Below, piece by piece: positions 49,784-61,094 of a DNA stretch of 64,000 nucleotides; position 1 is the stretch's first letter, and the number at the start of each line of letters is the position of its first letter. The DNA is from Yponomeuta sedellus (taxonomy: Eukaryota; Arthropoda; Insecta; Lepidoptera; Yponomeutidae). The position numbers and the translations under genes were made by a program. The notes under the pieces are model-generated. The model saw only the letters and a program-made list of their open reading frames with translations. It searched no databases and had not been told where the DNA came from. Location of the stretch: the NCBI GenBank assembly GCA_934045075.1, contig OW203749.1, forward strand, positions 5,422,804-5,486,803, written 5' to 3'.

Positions 49784-49943
49784 CGTTGATTCCTGCGCAG
49801 ATTTTGTCGGGGGTGTAGTAAGTCCTGAACGACATTGGGGTTTCCTTTAGGCATGTCTGGAAGTCTTTGTAGGGTAACTCGGCGTACAGAAGCTGCGGGG
49901 ACGGTTTATTCTCATCGGGGTCAGTATAACCCCACCCAGCTAT
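49784..49943 (-). CDS. Serine protease exon (IAGWG)
   Basis: Acceptor (minus) ttttttacag|ATAGCT, donor ATCAACG|gtaagt; 53 codons plus one base. It reads IAGWGYTDPDENKPSPQLLY, then AELPYKDFQTCLKETPMSFR, then TYYTPDKICAGIN. (V/I)AGWG and the Cys pair (C..ETP / ICAG) are standard in S1 proteases between the catalytic Asp and Ser. Confidence 0.9.
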
Positions 49944-50177
49944 CTGTAAAAAAATATAGATAGATTTTTTTTATTTATTCAAGGAGAAAAAACAGAATTG
50001 ACAAACTTATTAGATACAAAATATTAAAATTAACAAAAACACTTTGCCAATTCCACAGCATTTCCCACAGATAGATAATCACAATGTAATAAATAAGAGG
50101 CGCAACATATATCACAATCACGATAGCCACGACTCGTAAACAAGCAATAAGGCAACTGTTTCAGAGAAAAACATATA

Positions 50178-50434
50178 CAGTCTATTTATTCTTACTTGTC
50201 CAATTTAGTAAACAAGATTTTACCCTTAAACTGTGACTTTTTAGTCCAAAACTGCCATATTTCCATAAATGAAGTAACCTGGAACACTCTTTTAGATAAC
50301 ACGCTGCCAATTTTATAAACATAGTTCATGATAATTCACGAATTTGCGACAAAATGTCTAGTTTAGGCATCTAATCTTAATTTTAAGGTTAGAATCTTGT
50401 TTACTAAATTGGACAAGTAAGAATAAATAGACTG
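50178..50434. mobile_element. TA-MITE, family copy 4 (complete)
   Basis: 257 bp, both ends intact (cagtctatttattcttactt / aagtaagaataaatagactg), TA on both sides (50176-50177 and 50435-50436). This is the best copy to define the family. Confidence 0.9.
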
Positions 50435-50487
50435 TACATACAAATACTAACATACAATTTTTTTTTAAATAGGTAGACAATTAGATC

Positions 50488-50535
50488 GGACGGACGGACG
50501 GACGGACGGACGGATGGATGGATGGATGGATAGAT
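50488..50535. repeat. (CGGA)n/(TGGA)n microsatellite
   Basis: cggacggacggacggacgga then tggatggatggatgg. Confidence 0.9.
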
Positions 50536-50644
50536 AGAATATTCTTTATTGCATGTACACCAGGGATTACATAAGAGACTTAAGCAAACTGGAGTACATG
50601 GATTCAATATTGGTGTTTTGCTTATAATACATCCGTAAATACCA

Positions 50645-50964
50645 GCACAAAGTATTCACCATTTGAACTAGTGTTTTGTAAACCATGTAATATCCCTAGT
50701 AATCTTGTAGATAAAGTTGAACCACTGTATGTATACGATAATTACCCATTTGAATTAAAATTTCGACTGCAAAAAGCACATGTAGATGCTAGAAATAATT
50801 TAATAATAAATAAGACTAAGAGAAAAATTTGTTATGATAAAACAGCCAATGTTGTAAAATTTAAAGTGGGAGATTTAATATTAATTAAGAATGAAAATAG
50901 CAGTAAATTAGATGAACTGTATTTAGGACCATTTAGAATAAAAGAAATAGATAAAGACAGATAA
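50645..50964 (+). pseudogene. Gypsy-type integrase C-terminal fragment
   Basis: Reads STKYSPFELVFCKPCNIPSN, then KVGDLILIKNENSSKLDELY, then LGPFRIKEIDKDR. The NTSPFEL..G-like motif and the K.GD..li.....KL...y.GPf end are typical of the integrase C terminus in Ty3/Gypsy elements. The remaining parts of pol and gag are absent. It is followed directly by the element's 3' LTR. Annotated as a decayed fragment only. Confidence 0.78.
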
Positions 50965-51004
50965 GGACTATTTAGTGCATAAGAATAGATTAAAATTATT
51001 TTAT

Positions 51005-51284
51005 GAATAATCTTTTCAGGGGAGGGAATCCCTACCTTTTCAGGGGAGGTGTGATAGGCAAATAACATCATCACGCCACATGCCTTCACGTATCTGAAAT
51101 ATAGACAACTCCTCCCAAGGCACGTAGGATTATTATATATAAGCTAGTGTAAGACTAGAATAAGGGAGTTAAGAGACTGGAGTCCTAACGATGTATTAAT
51201 TAAAATGTGATCAACCGTTCCTGTTGTTTCCCTGCTGCGCCGCCGTCCTGCAACCACTCCCCCCACCACTGGGCATACTTCAAC
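51005..51284 (+). mobile_element. Polypurine tract and 3' LTR of the Gypsy element
   Basis: cttttcaggggaggg occurs twice (51012 and 51037), the second directly before TGTGATAGGC, where the LTR starts (51050). The LTR ends near 51284 (gcatacttcaac) and matches the solo LTR at 8748-8993 except for a short deletion (ctcacgtatcagg). Confidence 0.85.
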
Positions 51285-51295
51285 GTTAACGCGAT

Positions 51296-51425
51296 CGAGT
51301 CTGTCTTCTCGTGACCACGATGACTGTAACGTCGTCGAAACGTCGAGGTAAAATAGCAATAAATTACTACGCGATTAAGCCCCGAAAATATTCTAATAAT
51401 GTGTTCAAGTCGCGAAAGTTTTAAA
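51296..51425 (+). repeat. Retroelement 3' fragment (same family as 48692-49055)
   Basis: agtctgtcttctcgtgacca ... cgtcgtcgaaacgtcgaggt ... attaagccccgaaaatattc ... caagtcgcgaaagtt. It joins the LTR end directly. Confidence 0.75.
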
Positions 51426-51649
51426 ATGTTATAAGTAGGGTAGTGATGCGAAGTGAAGTTCTAGTAGCACGACTCGCTAATGGTGAAGGAAATCATTGTG
51501 ATGGTTTGTTGATTATTCAATCTACCTCAGCGCTTAAAATTGCCACGCCGCATACTTTCTCCCTCTCAAACAATAAGTTCATGTGCCTTGCAGTGGGAAT
51601 GTCAAATATGCATTGATTGCATGTTTGACAATGTATTACATTAATTATA

Positions 51650-51728
51650 TTCTTTTTAATGCACTAACCCGTGCTAAGGACAATTTGAAAAAAACTATTT
51701 ATAGGCTAAAACTTCCACCCAATTCGAA
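51650..51728 (-). repeat. tRNA-like SINE tail fragment
   Basis: ttctttttaatgcactaacc, cgtgctaaggacaatttg, ataggctaaaacttccaccc. Confidence 0.7.
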
Positions 51729-52120
51729 CAATTTTTTTTAATTTGACATGTTTTATCTTCTTACAAACATGTTTTAAATCTTATTTATTGATCAATTGAC
51801 ATCATTTGACAACTATTTGAATAATGTAATTTTTAACAATAATACTGAGAATTGATGTGAATAAAACGTACATGCCAGAATTATGTTAACCTAAAATATT
51901 TGTATGCCCTGTGGGTAAAATATAGAGATACATTTTTTTCCTAAGTCCTGAATGTAATGAATACCTATGTTTATAACAAATAAATGTTTTGATTGACTGA
52001 CTGACCGACCGACCGACCGACCGACCGACCGACCGACTGACTGACTGTTTCATTGATTGACGTTTTCAGAAACATACAGTCTGGGAGTCTGTAGAACTAT
52101 ACTTAACCGGAATTTAACAG
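51729..52120. other. AT-rich sequence with a (GACC)n microsatellite
   Basis: 51994-52048 has about nine gacc/gact units. The remainder is not recognised. Confidence 0.6.
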
Positions 52121-52125
52121 GTTAA

Positions 52126-52330
52126 TCAGTTGGTGCCGGCTGCCGTCGATAGATTGCAGTCGTTAAGCCAAGTCAGAGGCCTTAGGGCGGCTTGACAACT
52201 TCTGACAGTAAGACCAGCCACTAGTCTGGCAAGCCTTCAACAATCCGGACTTGACCTCCGTGCTGGAGTATGGTCTACACCTTTCTTGGGGAAGAGACCG
52301 TGCCCCTCAGTGGGCACATAATGGGTGGAT
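52126..52330 (+). repeat. 5S-SINE, 3' part
   Basis: cagttggtgccggctgccgt ... ttctgacagtaagaccagcc ... gagaccgtgcccctcagtgg. Confidence 0.75.
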
Positions 52331-52428
52331 GATGATGATGATGAGGATGCGAATGAATGCAGTCCACGGGCTATTTCGGCTGCATGGACTCGCAACCGCT
52401 GGTCTTTCGAATTCTAAACGAAACTCAC

Positions 52429-52605
52429 AGTCCCTTTGTTGCCATTCCGAATCTGCTCGTTCTCAAACTGCTTGCCAAAGTCCAGGCAAATAGGCCTCAG
52501 GTAGGGCCTGAACTGGAGACTGACCGTTAGCTTTAGGACTGCTATGTCCTCGCCAAAGTTGGTCGAGGAACCCAGAAAGCGTCCCGGCACTCCTATCTCA
52601 CTGAC
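52429..52605 (-). CDS. Serine protease exon (catalytic Asp)
   Basis: Acceptor (minus) cttaatttgcag|GTCAGT, donor GGGACT|gtgagt; 59 codons, phase 0/0. It reads VSEIGVPGRFLGSSTNFGED, then IAVLKLTVSLQFRPYLRPIC, then LDFGKQFENEQIRNGNKGT. EDIAVLKL holds the catalytic Asp and RPICLD the linker Cys. Confidence 0.9.
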
Positions 52606-52877
52606 CTGCAAATTAAGTAGGTTCGTTAAACAAATCAAATGAATTGTTTTTTTAATACAGTTGCTCAAAAAGTGGCGTATTGCAGGGACGTATAGCGTTC
52701 GGGATATGGGCTTACATACTCGTGCTTTTTTTCACCTTTCCCGAACTCGTGCGTCCTCCTTCCCAACTGTCAAAATAATGTCTATTAAAAAGAAAAACCA
52801 ACCATGAAGTTTTTACTAAAAAAATCATAGAAGTTTTTATGATTAATGCAAATAAGTACGTATATTTCTAAAAAGAA

Positions 52878-54538
52878 ACAGGTCGACATGGCAATCGGGG
52901 CATGAGGTGAGCCGCGGAGGCGGGGTCGCCCCGCACACCCGCACAGTCCCCGCGTCGTCTTAGTCTTAGTGTCGCACGAGTCCGTATCGACCGCGTTTAT
53001 CGATTATAATCTCGCTCACATAATTTATTACTATTGTGTTTTAAAAATGGCTACGGTTGCATCTTCGTCCCGTGTTCAAGCAAAAAAACCAATAATTCAC
53101 TCTCAAGCTCGAGAACTAGCTAGAAAAGTGTTAGAAAATTGTGACATTGAACGGAAAAATAATTGTTACAAATTTTCTGTCAATCAGACATTAGACAGGG
53201 CTGTGTTTTATACAGGTCTATCGAAAAGAACTATGTCTAGGATAAAATCAGAATTAAAATCAGTGGGAGCAGAGGTAAAGTTGGAATCACCCAAAAAACG
53301 GAAGAAGACAGGTCTAAAATTTTGTGTTGATGATTTTGATCGTAGGTACAGTGATTCACAACACCATAACAGAATTTTATTTACAAAAGAAGATCGTTCC
53401 GACATGTCCTAAGTTACACGTTGCTTTACGTGAAAAAATACCTTTTCCTTGGGGTATTCGTATATTACAACGGCTGTTAAAGAAAATGGGATACAGATGG
53501 CGTCAATGTCAAAATAAACGATCTATTTTAATTGAAAAGCCAGATATAGTTTTCAAACGGTATCAATACTTAAAAAAAATGTGAGAATTCCGACAACAAA
53601 ATAGAAATATTTTTTAGTTAGATGAAACATGGGTGGATAATAATTTAACTTTTAAAAAGTGTTGGCAAATGGTTGGAACAAAAGGAATTCTCACAGATAC
53701 TAGTTCTGGAAATAGACTTATAGTTGTTAACGCAGGAGGGAAAAACGGATTTATACCTGGAGCTTCTTTAATTTTTAAGGCCGATACTACGACTGGCGAC
53801 TATCATGGTCAAATGAATGACGAGAATTTTGAAAAATGGGTAACGGAAAAACTTTTGCCGTCTCTTCCTGAACGCAGTGTCGTGGTAATGGATAACGCAC
53901 CTTACCATAGTGTCCAGCTCAACAAACCCCCAACAAAAAGTTCTCTAAAATCAGTTATGATAAATTGGCTGGAAGACAATAATATGTCGTGCGATAGCTC
54001 AATGAGAAAGCCAGATTTATTTAAAATTATAGAACAACATAAACCCGTTGATATCAATTATAAAATTGACCATATAATTAAAGGACATGGTCATGATATT
54101 ATTAGATTACCTCCATATATGTGCGATTTAAATCCTATTGAATTAGCCTGGGCCGCCGTTAAACGCTTCGTCAGGGAACACAACAAAAAGAGTGATTTGT
54201 GTTTGACAAAGCCTAAAGAGATAACAACGAATGCAATTTTGTCAGTCACGGCAGAAAACTGGAGCAATTTCGAAAAACATGTCCAGAACCTTGAAAATGA
54301 ATATTGGGAAAAAGACATGGGAATGGAAAATGAAATGGAAGATCTTATTATAAAAGTCGGAGATACCAGTGACGAAGATTCTTTAAGTTTTTGTAGCGAT
54401 ACGTTAGATGATTCAGATGAATAAATATTAACTTAAATGAAAACGTGGTATTATTTTATTCACATTTTGTTACATACATAATAAAAATATATCGATATTG
54501 AAAACGTCACGTCACTAGAGAATTGCCATGTCGACCTG
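52878..54538 (+). mobile_element. Tc1/mariner-superfamily transposon, DD82E type
   Basis: Short inverted ends ACAGGTCGACATGGCAAT (52878-52895) and ATTGCCATGTCGACCTGT (54521-54538). It carries one transposase gene with at least one frame break. About 1.66 kb. Target duplication is unclear: about 30 extra bases lie between the left end and the recognisable flank. Confidence 0.82.
53047..54424 (+). pseudogene. DD82E transposase, frameshifted
   Basis: The first frame (MATVASSSRVQAKKPIIHSQ ... YKFSVNQTLDRAVFYTGLSK), with a helix-turn-helix region, runs to about 53400. The frame then changes (KLHVALREKIPFPWGIRILQ ... GYRWRQCQNKRSI) and ends at a stop near 53582, before a third frame gives the catalytic part: LDETWVDNNLTFKKCWQMVG, VVVMDNAPYHSVQL, and LPPYMCDLNPIELAWAAVKR, with a Glu/Asp-rich end (DSLSFCSDTLDDSDE). 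The triad is the D of DETW, the D of MDNAPYH and the E of IELAW; 82 residues separate the last two, not 34-41 as in usual Tc1/mariner enzymes. This matches what I recall as the DD82E (Sailor) family. Confidence 0.82.
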
Positions 54539-54696
54539 TCGTCAACTGTACTAATTTGTTTCAATATCAGATTTAATGATTTGATTGAATGAGTTAGGTT
54601 AGGTTTCATTTCATTTCATCTCATTCAATTTCAATTTCATGTCATATCAATAAAAAACTCTACTGAAGTCTTGGCTGTATGGGCATAGTTCCCTTT

Positions 54697-54812
54697 ATAC
54701 TATTTTTAGTGCACTAACCCGTGCTAAGGACAATTTAAAAACCTATTTAGAGGCTAAAAAATCCACCCATACCGGGATTCGAACCCGCAACCTCTGGCTA
54801 TCCGTGCCAGAT
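54697..54812 (-). repeat. tRNA-like SINE, 3' half
   Basis: ttagtgcactaacccgtgct, atttagaggctaaaaaatcc, ccgggattcgaacccgcaac; cut at ctatccgtgccag. Confidence 0.78.
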
Positions 54813-54814
54813 AG

Positions 54815-55226
54815 GGCTTGGTGGAGGTTTGTAAGACAGTGGCGGGCCTTACTGTCAGAAGTTATCAAGCCGCCCATAAGGCCTTTGACTAAGTTTACAA
54901 AGGTCTCTCACAATGGCTAAGCAACACAAGGCGCGTTCAGAGCATGGATGGGTAATACCGTCTATGACTAACGCTAGTGGTATTTTTCCGAGCCATGCCG
55001 TGCTTAGCAAGGCACGTTAAGCAGTTGGTGCCGGCTGCCGTCGATAAATGGCAGTCGTTAAGCCAAGTCGGAGGCCTTAGGGCGGCTTGAAAGCTTCTGA
55101 CATTAAGACCAGCCACAAGTCTTGGAAAGCCTCCACCAATCCGGACTTGGCCCCCGTGGTGGAGTATGGCCTATACCTTCCTCAGGGAAGAGACCCGTGC
55201 CCCTCGGTGGGGACATAATGGGTTGT
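54815..55226. repeat. 5S-SINE inverted pair
   Basis: A minus-strand 3' fragment (54815-54885) followed by a nearly complete + copy (54887-55226) with tggctaagcaacacaaggcg, ttcagagcatggatgggta and ending gtgcccctcggtggggacat. Confidence 0.75.
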
Positions 55227-55242
55227 TGATGATGATACGTAC

Positions 55243-55364
55243 GTCAGAGTACTGCGCAGTGGGTTCTTGGTAAGACCAGCTCCTGTAAATTTTTCCGGCT
55301 GCGACGGCGAAGGTTGACACTGCCTTTGGAAGTTCCGTCTGTTGGTCCCAGATGCAGTGTGCAG
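55243..55364 (-). CDS. Serine protease exon (catalytic His)
   Basis: Acceptor (minus) tttttttccacag|CTGCAC, donor TCTGAC|gtacgt. Two bases complete an Ala codon, then 40 codons. It reads AHCIWDQQTELPKAVSTFAV, then AAGKIYRSWSYQEPTAQYSD. AHC holds the catalytic His; the intron within (A)AHC is a common position in this family. The N-terminal part of the protease (signal peptide, any pro-domain, IVGG) is to the right and was not found with confidence. Confidence 0.88.
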
Positions 55365-55792
55365 CTGTGGAAAAAAACACTGTGAGGAGATCTGCGCAAT
55401 GTTCTAGAGAGGAGCGACCAGGTCCCGACCAGGCGACCAGGTACTAACCGGCAGTACCTATCAATGGAAAGTATCAAAGGAAAAGTACATGAATAGAATG
55501 GAGTTTATTTAATAATTTGCATGCACCATTACAAAAAGGTAGATGAGGTAGGTATTCATGTACGTGACACGTACGTGAGATACGTCCCATACAATCACTC
55601 CGGCTCAGTTTTGGCTCTCTTTACTTGACGGCAAGTGGAAGCTAAGTTGAGTTTAAACATAATAGCCTCAGCCATCACAAAACTCACACCTCACATCTAT
55701 AAACGTGACATCCACTCGTTATCAGTCAATATAATCTTACATGGTCAGACACTGACACCGATTCCCAGTTTCTTTTCAGGATTTCCAGTACC

Positions 55793-57689
55793 ATGTTGAC
55801 CCGAAGCAAGATGACTGTACGTGATATGGAACTGAGGCTTAAGGCGACCCTTCTAGAGCTCCAAAAGAGTAAAGAGCTGTGCGACACTCTTCTTCAAGAA
55901 CGAGAGGACAGCGAAGAGGAGATCCGTCAACAAAACAAAACCAACTCGGCGCTCAAAGAAGAGCTCAATGAGTTGGATATCCAATGCCAAGACCTAAGTG
56001 CCCAGCGCGATGAGCTGCAACATAAAGTCAACACATTTATCAAATGCCATGATTGCCACGATGTAGCATTACAACGTATACGCTCACTTGAACACCAGCT
56101 TGCTGAGGCACACCACGAGCTTCAGCAGATAAGTGAGCAGGAACAACAAAAAGAGAGTGCTAAAACCATGGCTTTGTATAGTGAAGTCATGAGTGACACA
56201 GGGATACCAACTGTCGACCTAACTACAGCCAGTAGTAGCAGCAGTATAAAAATGATCAGTGTAAGGAAAATTAAGAAGTACATTAAAACAAAAAAGTACA
56301 TAGAAAAGGTTCTGAAACTCGTTAAACGAAGCCGGAAGAGTATAGAAAGTATACCCATTCACCGTCAAAAACTGCGGTTAGAAATAGAAATGGCCGAATG
56401 TCAGAAGAAATTATTCACCAACAATGTCGACCACGAGCTAGCGATGGCCGAACTACAACTCCAAGTTGAAGATCTGCAGTTTCAGTTGCTGGACATCACC
56501 TGCAAGTACTCAGCTATGCAAACTCAGTACTGTGACTGCATTTCATCGATGAACGAGTTGATTGCACTGAGCAAAAACAACCTGGAATGCATTGAGTCCA
56601 ACTTTATCCAGGACTTGGAAGACACAGAAGGCAAATCAAGCTTGCTACCCTTAAATCCACCATTAGCCGTGATTGGAGACACAGCCCCTCTACAGCAGAG
56701 CTCCATGCAACCACGGAATAGTAAAAAGGGCAGTAAGAAGCTAGGCTTATGTCCACCGTGCAGCATGCCCAACATACCAGCCACTTTACAGCTGGATACG
56801 GCACAGCAGCATGGGGGCGAGCTAAGTGGACAGCCTGCAACACCGAATGTGACAGCTGAGACCTGTGGACCAATGACCTGTGATGCCAGACTTAGAGTAT
56901 CACCTAATAGACCGACCAGCTCTTCAGTTCCAGTCAACGAGCAGCGCAGTGCAACACCGACCCCTGATGCCATACTGGATGCACAGCCGCAGCCTAGACC
57001 CACCAGCTACCGAGTTCCTGACAATGACATCCAGTACAAAACCATTATCTATTCAGATAAATTAGGTTTAGGTTTAGGCAGTAGACTACAAAATAACTTA
57101 AAACAACATGTTGAAAATATATTATGTATGTATGCCCTATGCATCTTACATGCAAATAGTTAACTGCATGCTTAGTAAGGAGTATGATAATAATACTACT
57201 GTTGTGTTATTAATAGGGGACAGCACAGGAATACAGCAACAAGATTTGACAACTTATTTTGATTCTATAGTTGCTCTTCAAGCAAGAAAAATTGTAATTT
57301 GCGCTTTCCCTTATTCAAAAACTCTGTCAGAGACACAAAATGCCCGGTTAGATAAGTTAAATCGGCTATTGTTTAATATGACCTTTGGCCATCGAGACAA
57401 AGTATTATATTTTGATACGAATAATTTTATTCGAAACTTTATATTGACTAGGGACACAATGCATGTGCCTCTTTCTTCGAAACTACAGATTGCCAAATTA
57501 TTGGCATTCAATATTTATGACCCCATTATTGTTGAGACAATAAAACAGGGACCAACTAAAGTTGCTAACTGTAGAAGTTCTACACTCAAACCTCTGTATT
57601 CTGAGGTTTTAAAAAAACCTAGTATAAGTAGGTTAATCTTGACTGCTGATTTAAATTATCAGCGCAGACAACAGAAAAGCCCCCCTTAA
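55793..57689 (+). pseudogene. LINE ORF1: coiled coil plus SGNH/GDSL-type esterase, frameshifted
   Basis: The first frame, to 57163, starts MLTRSKMTVRDMELRLKATL and is a long coiled coil for about 260 residues (heptads, Gln/Glu-rich), followed by a Pro/Ser/Thr-rich linker. Near 57120 the frame shifts at ttatgtatgtatgcc, a short tandem repeat where slippage is likely. The esterase follows in the next frame: VVLLIGDSTGIQQQDL (nucleophile Ser in GDS) and FILTRDTMHVPLSSKLQIAK (D..H block). Esterase-type ORF1 is known from CR1-like LINEs, where it may act on membranes or lipids. Confidence 0.75.
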
Positions 57690-60600
57690 AAAAACTTATC
57701 TTAGCTAATCAAAATTTACAGGGCGGTTTTTCTGGTAAATTACTAGAATTAGAGTTATTTTTAGAACAACATAGAGTAGATGTACTCTGTGTCACTGAGC
57801 ACTGGCTACTAGAGTCCCAAATGAATTTTTCTGTAAATAATTATGAAATAGCCAGTTGCTTTAATAGAAAGTCTGCATTGCATGGTGGATCTTTAATAAT
57901 AGTAAATAGTAGTTTGAAGTATAAAGAACGAAAAGATATTAGCAGACTTTCTGTTGAAAAAGTTGTAGAACTATCATGTGTTAAACTGGCTAAGCATATT
58001 GTAGTAAGCGTATACAGGCCCCCCGCCAGTGACTACAGTTTATTTGAATCCGTACTAGAGGATGTTTTAAAGGTAGCTTCAAGTAGTAGCAAGAAAGTTA
58101 TAGTATGTGGAGATTTTAATATAGACTTGCTGGTAGACTCCGTTTTAAATAACAAATTAAAACTTATTTTCAAGTCTTTTAATTTAGTTAATATTTTCTT
58201 AGAGCCTTCTAGGATTACCGAAAACACAGCCACCTGTCTTGACTATGTATTCTGCGACTGTGAATTTTCGCATTGTTCTACAGTAACTTGCTTAAACTCA
58301 GACCACAATGGTCAAATTGTCCACTTTGAAGCAGATTTAAAAAAAAAAGGAGCAAGATATAATTTATCGGCCCATTACAGCAAAAAATATGGAGTTATTT
58401 AGAAATTACATACAAAGTAGCTTACCTACACAAAATAACCCTTAATGCAAATGCTCATTATGGAGATTTATTCAAAGTTGTTTCAGGTAGTTTTGAAAAA
58501 GTTTTTAAATTAATAAAGTTATCACCAAAAAGAAATAAAGTAGCATTTAGTGAATGGGCTACTGCCGGCATCCGAAAAAGCAGGGACACACTATATGCGC
58601 TATATGAGAAAAACACATACACATATGACCCCAGTTTTATACAGTATGTTAAACTATATTCAAAATTATTTAAGGCCGTCTGCCACAAAGCAAAATGTGA
58701 GCATATAAAATCAAAAATCCTTCAATCGTCTAATAAATCCAGAACAATTTGGGCTATTATAAATAAGGAAACCGGTAAATCCAAATCAGGAGATCGCGAA
58801 CTTTCACTTAAAATAGATGATAAATTAATAACCTCAAATGAAGACATTGCTGCGGCTTTTGAACAGTATTTTACAAATGAAAATGAAAAAATATTTATTT
58901 TAAGGAATGGTTACAACGACTTACATTCTTGAGCTTATATTATTCTAGAAGAAAAACATAACAAAAACGTAATTTTATGTGACTACTACCATAACTAGAC
59001 TATCTAGTAGCCTGTATTTATGGTAAGTAGGCCCGTGCCTCAAGCAAAAGGCGGAAGACAGTGGGTGGTGATGTCATGGTAAATGTTCCAATTGTAACGA
59101 CAGCTCCTTTAGACTCTTCTCCAGCTCTTGCTGAAAGTATTTTGAAAGACAATGTCCCCCCATGCCATCACGATTTTTCGTTCGACTATATTGAAGCCCA
59201 TACCGTGATTAAATCGTTTAAAAAGCTAAAGCTTAAAAAAACTGAGGACTTATGGGGTATGTCAGTAACAGTAGTTAGCTCAGTAATTGATACCCTAGCA
59301 CCCCATTTAGCCAAAATCTTTAACAAATGTTTAGATGAGGGTATATTCCCTGATCTAATGAAATATAGTAGGCTCGTTCCTTTATTTAAAAGTGGTGATA
59401 ATCAAGATCCCACAAATTTCAGACCAGTCCCGTTTTGAGTAAAATATTCGAGAAGATAGTTCTAGGTCAGCTGCTTACACATTTCAATGACTATCAACTT
59501 CTCCATGGTCAGCAATTCGGCTTTACGCAAGGGCGCTCTACAACGGACGCCGGCGTCATGTTAGTTAAACATATATTTAGTGCATGGGAAGAGCGCAAGG
59601 ATGCTATAGGCATATTCTGTGACTTGTCGAAAGCATTTGATTGCGTTAACCATAAAACACTTCTTTTAAAATTAAAGCACTATGGTATAAACGGGAATAG
59701 CCTAAAACTTATGACATCATATTTAGAAGGGAGAGTTCAAAGAGCTGATATAAATAGAACGAAATCTTCAGGGTCAGAGGTCAGGATAGGAGTACCACAG
59801 TGATCGATTTTGGGGCTGTTCCTATTCCTCGTATGTGTAAATGATTTGCCGTTCATGGTTCAAAATATGTCAGAGATAGTATTATTTGCAGAAGACACGT
59901 CACTTATTTTTAAAATTAAGAGACAAGAAAATGACCTTGACAATACAAATAATGCTCTCTCTCGGGTACTAAATTGGTTTACTTCTAATAACTTATTGTT
60001 AAATTCAAAAAATACGAAATGTATAAAGTTCACTCTTCCAAATGTCAAAACGGTAGACAGCAATGTTTTACTGGGGAATACCAAATTAGACCTTGTGAAT
60101 GAAACTGTATTTCTAGGTATCACAATTGATGCAAAACTTTAATTGGGTCCTCATATAGAAAAATTAGCAAATAGGCTTAGTTCAGCAGCATATGCAGTCA
60201 AAAGAATTCGGGAACTAACTGACGTCGCAACTGCTAGGCTTGTTTATTTTAGTTACTTCCATAGTCTTATGTCCTATGGCATACTACTGTGGGGACGGGC
60301 AGCAGACATTGAGACCATCTTCGTCTTGCAGAAGAGAGCGATCAGATTCATTTATAGGCTGGGTAGTAGAGATTCGTTAAGAGATTTCTTTAAAGAAACT
60401 AACATCCTGATAGTTGCCAGTCAGTATATATATGAAAACATTATGTACGTTAGGAAAAATATCAGTAACTTTAAAACTTTAGGTAGCCAACACAATGTAA
60501 ATACTAGAAATAAACATAAACTTTTGTTCCCACTATTTAGGCTGGCAAAGGTTAATACATCCTTCATGGGACATTGTATGCGCTTCTATAATAAAATCCC

Positions 60601-60766
60601 TGAAGATATAGTAAGCTTGCCTGAATCGCGGTTCAAAAAATATGTTAAGCACACTTTGTGCCAAAAGGGCTACTATAACATAAAGGATTATTTAGATGAC
60701 AATGAGGTCTGGAATGAAAGCCAGTACAATGTAAGTATGAGTTCTATGTTTATAATAATTATGTAA
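57690..60766 (+). pseudogene. LINE ORF2: endonuclease and reverse transcriptase, inactivated
   Basis: Endonuclease: LANQNLQGGFSGKLLELELF, VTEHWL, VSVYRPP, VCGDFNIDLL, NSDHNGQIV (57700-58402), then a break. Linker part at 58620-58890 (SNKSRTIWAIINKETGKSKS). About 140 bp at 58920-59060 do not code. RT: FNKCLDEGIFPDLMKYSRLV (59061-59438), a frame change, FGFTQGRSTTDAGVM and FCDLSKAFDCVNHKTL (59435-59803), a TGA in GVPQ*SILG at 59801, LFAEDTSLIF in place of the FADD-type core (first metal-binding Asp changed to Glu-containing AED), and a TAA at 60140. The end is intact (60143-60766). Confidence 0.85.
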
Positions 60767-61094
60767 ACTATGTTAATCAAGGACTTTTGAAAAGACTAAG
60801 TTAGGAGTTTTTTTGTCCATTTTTTCTCCTAAATGATCTAGATTTTGAAATGGACACCTAGTTTGAATTTTAACGTTCATTAAGCCGCAGTTTCTGTGCT
60901 ACTTTGAATAAAACCTTTTCATTTAATTTTCATTTCATTTCATTATTGTAAAGTTACTCGATTTTAAATCTAACATTACGGTGATCCCCACACTAGGCCT
61001 GGCCTATATCGTCATCAGAGTGATTTCCAAACAACTTATTGTAACCGTTGACCAGTGGCATATACCTATAATAAAAATGTTTAGATAAGATAAG

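Larger units (their letters stand above)
52643..54705 (+). mobile_element. MITE-like element split by the DD82E transposon
   Basis: ttttttaatacagttgctca at 52643 and the block up to gaagtttttatga (52849), then, after the transposon, ctaatttgtttcaatatcag (54551) to gggcatagttccctttatac. The unsplit order is seen at 25393-25806 in inverse orientation. Confidence 0.75.
55600..60945 (+). mobile_element. LINE with SGNH-esterase ORF1, decayed
   Basis: 5' region, ORF1 (55793-57689) and ORF2 (about 57690-60766), then a 3' UTR ending with AATAAA (60907) and a (CATTT)n-like tail (60915-60943). At least four inactivating changes are visible. Antisense pieces of its 3' end are found at 17150-17820 and 39078-39270 within the Lrrk gene. 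Confidence 0.82.

Noticed and set aside
56524..57003. 159-codon minus-strand frame over LINE ORF1
   Set aside because: Shadow of the Pro/Ser/Thr-rich linker on the other strand; no independent support.
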